Source: a virus. From it: 23,158 nt of DNA. Positions within the stretch are counted from its first letter, which is position 1, and every line of letters begins with the position of its first letter. Below, one piece after another: positions 14,744-20,938 of this stretch. Below the pieces are notes generated by a model. It was not told the DNA's origin and made no database searches. It worked only from the letters and a program-made list of their open reading frames with translations. The stretch is taken from positions 1-23,158 of IMG/VR virus record IMGVR_UViG_3300027806_000161; one strand, 5' to 3'. Made by a program: the position numbers and the translations under genes.

Positions 14744-15166
14744 ATGCCTTTTCTACTGGGAACAGAAGAAGTGACTGGGTCGTGGTCCTCGGACGGGGAG
14801 CGGTTTACGCTGTCCAAGCCGATCCTGTACCGGTCGCTAGCGTATGACACTCACCGAGGCGAGCCGATTCGAGTGCCGGTTGGATTTGTGACCGACTTTG
14901 CATCGTCGTGGGTTGGCCGGTTTCAGCTTCTGTCGCGAAAGGCGGCATTCAGCGCGTCTCCGGTGCTGCATGATTGGCTGTACTACGAGGGTCTGGAGAG
15001 TAAAAAGGTGGCCGACCTGATTTTCAAAGAGGCTCTGCAAAGCCAGGGATGCTCGTCTTACGACGCCTGGAAGGCGTACTGGGGAGTCCGGTGGTTTGGA
15101 AAGGCGGCATGGGAGTCTCACCGTGAACGTGATTGGACCAAAAAATGGAGACGCAAATTGAAGTAG
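14744..15166 (+). CDS. DUF1353 family phage protein
   Basis: 140 residues carrying the DUF1353 pattern: PVGFVTDFASSWVGRFQLLS (about 45-64), then ASPVLHDWLYYEG (with the family's HDWLY), VADLIFKEALQSQG, and WKAYWGVRWFGKAAWESH near the C terminus. The family is widespread in phages next to lysis or tail genes. I know of no proven function, though its His/Asp/Tyr-rich core has led to suggestions of an enzymatic or lysis-related role. It lies next to the holin-like gene, consistent with such a cassette. Confidence 0.78.
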   Translation: MPFLLGTEEVTGSWSSDGERFTLSKPILYRSLAYDTHRGEPIRVPVGFVTDFASSWVGRFQLLSRKAAFSASPVLHDWLYYEGLESKKVADLIFKEALQSQGCSSYDAWKAYWGVRWFGKAAWESHRERDWTKKWRRKLK

Positions 15167-15333
15167 GCAGCATCTACAAGGTGCGCGGCAACGTGGACGG
15201 TGAGGCGCTGTACCGCGTGCTGGCCGTGTCGGGACGTTTCGTTAAGTACCGCAACGCCGAGAACCTTGACGAGGAGGCTACGACAATGTTGGAACTGGAC
15301 TTTCGCGGACTGTTTGAAAGGGTAAAACAATGA
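15145..15333 (+). CDS. Small protein, unknown
   Basis: 62 residues from the ATG at 15145 (METQIEVGSIYKVRGNVDGE), inside the end of the DUF1353 gene. A TTG at 15133 in the same frame is a less likely start. The pattern VGSIYKVRG, LYRVLAVSGRFVKYRN, then LDFRGLFERV suggests a small SH3-like beta-barrel. It ends in an ATGA overlap with the lipoprotein gene. No function is assigned. Confidence 0.55.
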   Translation: METQIEVGSIYKVRGNVDGEALYRVLAVSGRFVKYRNAENLDEEATTMLELDFRGLFERVKQ

Positions 15334-15569
15334 GGAAAACCGCAATCGTCGCCGCGTGCACCGGCTTGGTCGGATGCACGTCCGTCTCGCATCCTTCGGG
15401 GTGGACGTACCGCAGCCTTGGCTTCCAGAAGACCATTGCCGAGTTGCAGGTTGGCACTAACGGAACGCTGCACATGAAGGGATACGCGTCCAAGGACTCC
15501 CAGATGGCCGAGGGCATCGCTGCTGGCGTTGCTAAGGGTCTCGCGGCTGGCGCCAATCCCCTGCCGTGA
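15330..15569 (+). CDS. Small lipoprotein with a glycine zipper
   Basis: 79 residues. The N terminus (MRKTAIVAACTGLVGCTS) contains a lipobox LVGC with Cys16 as the likely lipidated residue; VAAC (Cys10) is a weaker alternative. The mature part is short and beta-like (LGFQKTIAELQVGTNGTLHM), and ends in a glycine zipper with Gly at 62, 66, 70 and 74 (GIAAGVAKGLAAG). Similar small lipoproteins with the pattern KGYxSxDSQ are common in phage genomes near lysis genes, but no role is established. An outer-membrane spanin-like or membrane-perturbing role is possible. GTGA overlap with the next gene. Confidence 0.65.
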   Translation: MRKTAIVAACTGLVGCTSVSHPSGWTYRSLGFQKTIAELQVGTNGTLHMKGYASKDSQMAEGIAAGVAKGLAAGANPLP

Positions 15570-15958
15570 ACGCTCTCGCCGCAGGCTGCCGCGCCGCGCT
15601 TAACGCGTTGGCCGGGTACACTGGCAACCAGACGTTTGCGTGGACGTTGCCAGATGGAACCTCGCGCTCCGTTGCGTGCGTGCCCAACGACGAGCGGGAG
15701 GCAAATTCACCAATCGTCGGCGGCTTCGACAACACGGGCGGCCTGTCTCTGTTTGTCCAATTCGACGATTGGCTGACTGCGGACTCAACCCTCGTCACGG
15801 TGGATTCGACGCTTTACACCGTCGACCAAGGCGGCCAGCGCAAGCCGGTTGTCGGACGGCGCGTCACGTATCAGGCGACGACGTGGCGCATTCTGTCCTG
15901 CACGCTGTCCGCGTCGCAGTCCCATTACATCCTCGCACTCGGCCCGAACAACCGATGA
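15566..15958 (+). CDS. Head closure / neck protein candidate
   Basis: 130 residues from a GTG overlapping the lipoprotein stop. The C-terminal part is beta-rich (VGRRVTYQATTWRILSCTLS, then HYILALGP), like the head-completion proteins that cap the portal and accept the tail. The position at the start of the neck block, before the gp10-like and tail-terminator genes, supports this more than the sequence itself does. Both ends overlap neighbouring genes, so it belongs to the same translational chain. Confidence 0.5.
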   Translation: MNALAAGCRAALNALAGYTGNQTFAWTLPDGTSRSVACVPNDEREANSPIVGGFDNTGGLSLFVQFDDWLTADSTLVTVDSTLYTVDQGGQRKPVVGRRVTYQATTWRILSCTLSASQSHYILALGPNNR

Positions 15959-16764
15959 CGCCAATCGTGCAAGTGGACAAGACGGCTTTTGACCGGGCCA
16001 TGCTGCTGCTTGCCAAGCACTCCAAGCGCGGGGTTGCAGACGCCATCAATTCGCGGCTGTTCTTTATCCTCGTCCGGATGCTGGTCCTTCTGCCGCCTCG
16101 GTCCATGAAGGAGCGTCGGCAGATGATTCGGGCTTACCTGAATGCGCCGGTGAGCCAACAAAGGAAAAGCCCACCAAAGAGCGGCAAGAACCATCAATTT
16201 CAACGCGTCCACCTAATCGCGCAGGCCATGAACCGCAACAAGCCGTTTGAGTTGAAAGGGCTGCCGTCCGGCTCCCGTGGCCTGTACGGCGAGCGGATGA
16301 AGGCTGCTGCCGCGATTGTACGCCGCCGCGCCATTGGCTCGGTCGGTTACATCAAGTCGGGTGTCCTCAAGGCGATTCGCCGCATCTCCCCAGGTTTCAC
16401 AGCCGCCGGCGCCACGCGTCGCGGCAAGAGTGCTGACGGAAAGCGGGTTGACCGTGTCATCAAGGCAAACGGCGCTTACGTCGAACTTGCCCGCCAGTAC
16501 GGCGTGGAGATTGAGAACGTCGGCAGCCATCGCGGCAACAACGCCCGAGCGTCCAAGGCGCAGGATGGCGTCAATCCAACCGCATCGGCGCGGGTTGTTG
16601 CTGGCGTGGCCGATGGGCAGGAAGCAACCGTTGACGGCATCTATTCGCAGACGGGATCCCGCGTAATGGCCGACGAGACGGCGGAGATGGACCGGATGCT
16701 CCGCGCCACCTTCGGCGATATTTACGAGCAAGCGCTAAAACCTAACGGATTTGAGATAAAATGA
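15955..16764 (+). CDS. gp10-like minor head or tail completion protein
   Basis: 269 residues from the ATG at 15955 (ATGA overlap). A longer in-frame reading from 15640 lies antiparallel in sense to nothing but overlaps the whole previous gene in another frame, and is rejected. The protein is basic, with an N-terminal helical part (VDKTAFDRAMLLLAKHSKRG). A long middle section rich in Arg and Ala follows, and an acidic C-terminal end (MADETAEMDRMLRATFGDIY). The overall pattern and position match HK97 gp10 or lambda gpZ-like neck and tail-completion proteins, though it is longer than typical gp10. Confidence 0.55.
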   Translation: MTPIVQVDKTAFDRAMLLLAKHSKRGVADAINSRLFFILVRMLVLLPPRSMKERRQMIRAYLNAPVSQQRKSPPKSGKNHQFQRVHLIAQAMNRNKPFELKGLPSGSRGLYGERMKAAAAIVRRRAIGSVGYIKSGVLKAIRRISPGFTAAGATRRGKSADGKRVDRVIKANGAYVELARQYGVEIENVGSHRGNNARASKAQDGVNPTASARVVAGVADGQEATVDGIYSQTGSRVMADETAEMDRMLRATFGDIYEQALKPNGFEIK

Positions 16765-17246
16765 ACGCCGTCGCACTGAAAACCGAGCAGGCCGTGAAGG
16801 CGTATCTGGACGGGCTGACGTGGCCGACGCCTGCGCCGACGGTCCTTGTGTCCTACGGTCGCGGCGCCTTGTCGTCCGAGTCCATCGCGGAGCAGGATGA
16901 TATGCCGAGCTTCCCGCGCATCGTGGTCCGCGCCACCAGCTCGGAGCCTGTCGCGCCCGAGGTGGACGTGCATCAGGTGCCTGTGTCCGTCGACCTGTAC
17001 GTGTCGGCCGACGAGTCGGAGGAGAGCGAGACGTTCGACTTGCTGGCCGTCATGGAAACCGGCTTGCAGGAGCTTACCTACAACGAGCAATGGTACTTGC
17101 TCAACATAGCGGCCACAGCCACGGAGACCGGCTTTGACTGCCAATTCGTGACGCCGTCGTCGGGCTCGGATGTCAGCGTGCAGAATCGGGCGCGGGTCGT
17201 CACGCGGGCGATGAACATTTGGGGACGTACAACGCCGAAGACCTGA
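16761..17246 (+). CDS. Tail terminator-like protein
   Basis: 161 residues. The N-terminal helix (VALKTEQAVKAYLDGLTWPT), followed by a beta-rich core (FPRIVVRATSS, VPVSVDLYVSADE) and a helix with FDLLAVMETGLQEL, has the layout of lambda gpU-type tail terminators. These form a ring that stops tail-tube growth and joins the head. The location directly before the tail-tube gene is the usual one. The ATG overlaps the previous stop (ATGA). Confidence 0.62.
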   Translation: MNAVALKTEQAVKAYLDGLTWPTPAPTVLVSYGRGALSSESIAEQDDMPSFPRIVVRATSSEPVAPEVDVHQVPVSVDLYVSADESEESETFDLLAVMETGLQELTYNEQWYLLNIAATATETGFDCQFVTPSSGSDVSVQNRARVVTRAMNIWGRTTPKT

Positions 17247-17247
17247 A

Positions 17248-17255
17248 CAGTTGAC
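17248..17255 (+). promoter_or_regulatory. CAGTTGAC leader motif, copy 5
   Basis: CAGTTGACC begins one base after the TGA at 17244-17246. TTGAC begins 22 nt before the ATG at 17273. No Shine-Dalgarno or -10 box is seen. Confidence 0.5.
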
Positions 17256-17272
17256 CGAAACGAAAAACCGAT

Positions 17273-17779
17273 ATGGCAACCTCACTGGGAACGGTGGTCC
17301 GTTTTGGCGTCGGCGGGACAATGGTCCTTTACGCCGCCGATGGCTCGACCGCCGTGAACAGCGGGCCGCTCGCCGTTGGCGCGATCCAGTCCCTTGAGGT
17401 TACCCATGAGGACGACGCGCTGGAGCCAAAGGACAAGGACGGCAAGGTGTTTTCCAGCGTCGTTGCCAACAACGACCGCCTTACGCTAAACGTCACCGCG
17501 CTTCTGTCCGGCAGTTCCTCCAGCAACGCGGCGCTTTCCGCCTCGTTCCCAAGCGGCAATGGTCGCGCCGTTCTGACGGGTTGCCCGGTCATCAAGATGG
17601 GGCCGTGGGCTGACGCCATCAATACCAACACTGCCTCGGCGCCGAACACCTACCTCTGGATCTATCAGGGAGGCGGCAAGGTTTCGATGAACAACGACGG
17701 AACCGCAACCATGACGGCGACGTTCAAGCGATTCGGCAGCGTGGCGTCCACTTCGTCCGACGCCGCCGTTTCCATCTAA
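17273..17779 (+). CDS. Major tail tube protein
   Basis: 168 residues, beta-rich. The N terminus MATSLGTVVRFGVGGTMVLY is followed by LAVGAIQSLEVTHEDDALEP, then DRLTLNVTALLSG, a Gly/Ser loop, and C-terminal strands GTATMTATFKRFGSV. This fits the tail-tube fold shared with gpV and related proteins, which stack as hexameric rings. The position between a tail terminator and the chaperone/tape-measure pair is diagnostic. No C-terminal Ig-like extension is present. Confidence 0.75.
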   Translation: MATSLGTVVRFGVGGTMVLYAADGSTAVNSGPLAVGAIQSLEVTHEDDALEPKDKDGKVFSSVVANNDRLTLNVTALLSGSSSSNAALSASFPSGNGRAVLTGCPVIKMGPWADAINTNTASAPNTYLWIYQGGGKVSMNNDGTATMTATFKRFGSVASTSSDAAVSI

Positions 17780-17785
17780 CCCACA

Positions 17786-18391
17786 ATGAAACCCCTGGCG
17801 CGGCTGTATCACGCCGTATCGGCCGGGGCACCATTGGTCCTCGGCTTGAGAATGCGGCCTGCTACGGTAGGCCACATGGTCATTCTGTCCCGACTGGGCA
17901 ACCCGCTTGCAAAGGCTGGGCCGTTGACCGTCGAAGAACTGACCGAGGCTGCTTTCCTGCTTTCGGACGATTGGCGCGAGATTGCCGAGCGGCTTGCGCG
18001 TCCGTTTCCAAAACTGGAGTTCAAGCTGTGGGCTTGGTTTAAGTTGCGCAAGGCCGATTGGAACGGCTCGGCAGCCGCGTTGACCAAGTGGGTTTGGGAT
18101 CGTGAGGGCGAATTGGCCGTTCTGCGCTCGTCGTCCTCGGACCCGCTGGAGGCTGCCGGACCCGAGCGGCTGCTTCTGTCCTTGGTCCACATCGGGTTGA
18201 CGGCTGACGAGGCTCTGGACCTGCCGCTGATTGACGCCGAGCGGCTTGTCCTGACGTGGGCCGAGGCGCAGGGTCACGTCAAGTTGAACGGCGAGCATCA
18301 CCAAGCGTTGAAGGCCCGCGCAGACGCCGAGTACGCCCGCGTCATGGCCGAGATCCAAGCCCACAAAACCGACACAGAAGGAGCAAACTGA
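17786..18391 (+). CDS. Tail assembly chaperone candidate
   Basis: 201 residues, helical, rich in Leu, Ala, Trp, and Arg. It lies between tail tube and tape measure, where the gpG/gpGT chaperone is encoded. The part WAWFKLRKADWNGSAAALTK and the C-terminal LPLIDAERLVLTWAEAQG are similar in feel to such chaperones. The usual second product made by -1 frameshift is not evident: the tape-measure gene begins 2 nt after the stop and there is no spare open frame. The upstream ATG at 17786 is assumed; in-frame ATGs lie about 22 and 31 codons later. Confidence 0.6.
   Translation: MKPLARLYHAVSAGAPLVLGLRMRPATVGHMVILSRLGNPLAKAGPLTVEELTEAAFLLSDDWREIAERLARPFPKLEFKLWAWFKLRKADWNGSAAALTKWVWDREGELAVLRSSSSDPLEAAGPERLLLSLVHIGLTADEALDLPLIDAERLVLTWAEAQGHVKLNGEHHQALKARADAEYARVMAEIQAHKTDTEGAN
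18378..18384 (+). promoter_or_regulatory. Shine-Dalgarno before the tape-measure gene
   Basis: GAAGGAG lies about 8 nt before the ATG at 18393. It is the only strong ribosome-binding site seen among the structural genes. Confidence 0.5.
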
Positions 18392-18392
18392 T

Positions 18393-19529
18393 ATGGGCCT
18401 GATGTCATTCTTGGTGAAGCTGGGGCTTGACGGCACCCAGTTTGAAACCGGCATGGTCCGCGCCAAGTCGGCGGGAGATCGGTTTGCGGCTGACTTCAAA
18501 CGGTCGGTTGGGTCGACTCTGGCCAGCGTCTTTGCGGTCGACAAGCTGGCCGAGTACGGCAAAGCGTCCATCGACCTTGCTGGAAAGCTGACGGACCTTT
18601 CTACGCGGCTTGGCGTTTCGGCCGAGTTCCTGCAAGAGATGGGTGTTGCTGCCGAAATGGGTGGATCCTCCTTGGACGACGTGTCGGCGTCGCTGGAAAA
18701 GTTGGCCATCTCTCGCGCAAAGGCGCTGGGCGGCGATGCTGGGATGCTGGAATCGTTCAAGCGGTTCGCCATTGACGCCGAGAAGTTGAAAACGCTGCGG
18801 ATTGAAGAGATTTTCGAGCGCGTTGGAGCCGCGTTTGAAGGTGGCGCCAACCCTCAAAACCTTATCGGGCCTCTTCGTGAAATTGCCGGGAAATCGGCCG
18901 GCGCTTTGATTCCCGCAATGGTCGACGGACTCGGAGATGCCGCGCAAAAAGCTCGCGAGCTTGGGCAGGTGTTGAGTAATGACGTTGTCGCTTCGCTGGA
19001 TGAGGCGGGAGACCGCATTGAGGTTATGCAGCGCACGTTCACGCTAAGCATCGGATCGCTTGTCGGAAATGTAGTCGAGCCTCTTTTCCGTTACCTTGAA
19101 GCCATTGGCGCGGCGTTGGGAACTGTTCAAAAGCTGATGCCGTCTCTGACCAATCCTCAGCTTTTCAGCAACCCGTTCTCCATCGTCAAAAACGCGCTAG
19201 ACCAAGGGGCGCAATCGTTCCGTTCCTCGTTGGAAGAACAGGGCCAAGCCGCAGCCGACACAGCCGCAGCCCGCGAGCGTCGCGCAAGGTTGCGGGAAAC
19301 GGTCAATCTTGAAGCTATGGCAAGTGGATCCAAGTCCGCTTCAACCGTTGCCCAGCAAGTCGCGTTTCGTCAGCCGCAGTCGACCGACCCTCTCGCCCGC
19401 ATTGGCGGCTTCACCCAGTTTGGCGCCGGCATCTCTGACACTCGCCGCATGATGGAGCAGCAGACGCGGCTTTTGCAGTCCATCGCATCGGCGACCAAGG
19501 AAACCGCCGTCAAAATCGACGCTAACTGA
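18393..19529 (+). CDS. Tape measure protein (short)
   Basis: 378 residues, mostly helical. The N terminus MGLMSFLVKLGLDGTQFETG, with FETGMVRAKSAGDRFAADFK, is the classic tape-measure start (lambda gpH/TP901-like). A segment IDLAGKLTDLSTRLGVSAEF follows. A weakly hydrophobic section at about 215-240 and a Gln/Ala-rich C terminus complete it. Tape length sets tail length at about 1.5 angstrom per residue, so 378 residues predict a tail of only about 55-60 nm. No transglycosylase or peptidase domain is visible. Confidence 0.72.
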   Translation: MGLMSFLVKLGLDGTQFETGMVRAKSAGDRFAADFKRSVGSTLASVFAVDKLAEYGKASIDLAGKLTDLSTRLGVSAEFLQEMGVAAEMGGSSLDDVSASLEKLAISRAKALGGDAGMLESFKRFAIDAEKLKTLRIEEIFERVGAAFEGGANPQNLIGPLREIAGKSAGALIPAMVDGLGDAAQKARELGQVLSNDVVASLDEAGDRIEVMQRTFTLSIGSLVGNVVEPLFRYLEAIGAALGTVQKLMPSLTNPQLFSNPFSIVKNALDQGAQSFRSSLEEQGQAAADTAAARERRARLRETVNLEAMASGSKSASTVAQQVAFRQPQSTDPLARIGGFTQFGAGISDTRRMMEQQTRLLQSIASATKETAVKIDAN

Positions 19530-19531
19530 CC

Positions 19532-20329
19532 ATGGCAACCGAACTTGGCCAACTAGGCACGTCCAACTACGTGTTGACGCGGAGCAGCCCGTCGTTCGAC
19601 CCGCAGGTTGGCGCCGTGTGGGAGATGGAATACGTCGGCAGCCGCGATGCCATCCGCATTGCCTCGGTCGGCTGGCTACAGTCTGGCGGCAAGGTCCGCA
19701 TCGACGAGTCTGGGCCGCTGTCCACGGCCGTCGTGGTGTTCTCCGGCGCTCGCAATCCTAGCGACCCAACGGCGCCAATCTCCAACGAGCAGCCCACCGA
19801 CCGTTACGAGCTGCGGTCTGACCGCGTAGAGGTGTCGCTCTTCGATCTGCCCGGCGTTGTCGCTGAGGCGTCAGCATATTCGGCCGCGTTTGGCGAAGGC
19901 GCAACGCCTAGTCTGTACCGCTCGCAGATTGAGGAAGCCGCACGGTCCGGCACAGCGTTGCCGTTCTCGACCGCCCAATTCCCGCTTGCCGCAAAGCTGC
20001 TTGCGCGTCTCTCGGTCGGGCAAGACACTTTCCCAACCACCCGGCTGAACCTCCTGCGCGTCCGCTCGTTTACCACGTCCTACAATCAGCAAGCGCGCCT
20101 TGACCCAATTCCGCCGATTTACTCGACCTCGTCGCTCGTCTTGCTGTTCGCGTTGCCCACGACGGTCGCGGCTTGGCTGCCGGCAGACCCTCCCGCGCCT
20201 CCAGGGACCGCTTGGGGTTGGCTGACGACGGACAATTCATTCAGCTACCAGCCGAAACTCAACCTTATCGAACAGTCCACGGCGTGGGCATTTGCGGCAT
20301 GGGACACCGAGTTGTACCCGCGAGTCTAA
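19532..20329 (+). CDS. Distal tail protein, unknown
   Basis: 265 residues starting ATGGCA two bases after the tape-measure stop. It is mainly beta with a Trp-rich C terminus (AWGWLTTDNSFSYQPKLNLI). Segments such as WEMEYVGSRDAIRIASVGWL and DRYELRSDRVEVSLFDLPGV have no family I recognise. The place directly after the tape measure is that of the distal tail (Dit/gpM-like) proteins that form the tail-tip ring. The assignment rests on position alone. Confidence 0.5.
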   Translation: MATELGQLGTSNYVLTRSSPSFDPQVGAVWEMEYVGSRDAIRIASVGWLQSGGKVRIDESGPLSTAVVVFSGARNPSDPTAPISNEQPTDRYELRSDRVEVSLFDLPGVVAEASAYSAAFGEGATPSLYRSQIEEAARSGTALPFSTAQFPLAAKLLARLSVGQDTFPTTRLNLLRVRSFTTSYNQQARLDPIPPIYSTSSLVLLFALPTTVAAWLPADPPAPPGTAWGWLTTDNSFSYQPKLNLIEQSTAWAFAAWDTELYPRV

Positions 20330-20330
20330 A

Positions 20331-20338
20331 CAGTTGAC
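20331..20338 (+). promoter_or_regulatory. CAGTTGAC leader motif, copy 6
   Basis: CAGTTGACC begins one base after the TAA at 20327-20329. TTGAC begins 22 nt before the ATG at 20356. No Shine-Dalgarno or -10 box is seen. Confidence 0.5.
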
Positions 20339-20355
20339 CAACCGCAAAACTTGCC

Positions 20356-20721
20356 ATGGCTAACGAGATCCAAGTCACAACCAAGCTCTATTCGTCCAAG
20401 GGTGGCGCCAGCACGGCAAACGCGACCCACAACTGGACCGCGAACATGAGCGGATCGGACCTCATCACGCTCACGCAGGCTGTTGGCACAACCGAGGAAT
20501 CCCTCAGCGTTGGTCCCGACGTTGGCGCTCCGTACGCCGTTGAGGTGGTCAATTTGGACTCCACCAATTACATCGAATTCGGATTCTCGACCGGCACATA
20601 CGTCGGCCGCATTCCTGCCGGCCAGTCGATGCTGATTCCGTACGTCGCGTCCGGCGTCACGGTGTATCTCAAGGCCAACACCGCCGCGTGTAACATCCTG
20701 ACCACCGCGACGGAACTCTGA
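20356..20721 (+). CDS. Small beta-rich virion protein, unknown
   Basis: 121 residues, Ser/Thr/Gly-rich with no Lys-rich or helical part. Segments include QVTTKLYSSKGGASTANATH, SYLSVGP-like strands and a jelly-roll-like DSTNYIEFGFSTGTYVGRIP, followed by a strand ending with TVYLKANTAACNILTTATEL. The composition fits a small virion surface protein, such as a tail-tip or head decoration protein. The family is not recognised. Confidence 0.5.
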   Translation: MANEIQVTTKLYSSKGGASTANATHNWTANMSGSDLITLTQAVGTTEESLSVGPDVGAPYAVEVVNLDSTNYIEFGFSTGTYVGRIPAGQSMLIPYVASGVTVYLKANTAACNILTTATEL

Positions 20722-20728
20722 CCCGCCC

Positions 20729-20929
20729 ATGAAGCGCCGGATCCGAGTTGCCGAAAAGGGCATCCGTTCCGACATTGCGCGGGCAGTCAACCAACTGGCC
20801 GAGCAAGTCGAGCGGCAACGCCTCGTTGCGCTTCCCGGTCAAGCCGTCACGGAGACCGCAAACGGAACCGCGCTCAAGGTGACGGCTGCCGCTGGTTCCG
20901 GTGTTGCAGACCCGGACGTTTTCTACTGA
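20729..20929 (+). CDS. 66-residue protein, unknown
   Basis: Starts 7 nt after the previous stop. The N-terminal half is a basic helix (MKRRIRVAEKGIRSDIARAV, NQLAEQVERQR) and the C-terminal half is Ala/Thr/Gly-rich (TALKVTAAAGSGVADPDVFY). The short form and position suggest a minor tail component or linker. Coding is supported by its place in the dense gene chain. Confidence 0.5.
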   Translation: MKRRIRVAEKGIRSDIARAVNQLAEQVERQRLVALPGQAVTETANGTALKVTAAAGSGVADPDVFY

Positions 20930-20938
20930 CATCGTCCC

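Noticed and set aside
15640-15954. N-terminal extension of the gp10-like gene
   Set aside because: The extension lies wholly within the previous gene in another frame and is Arg-rich shadow sequence; the ATG at 15955 gives the normal 4-nt overlap.
17486-18850. 454-codon open frame on the minus strand
   Set aside because: Antisense shadow of the tail tube, chaperone and tape-measure genes; no domain or plausible start context.
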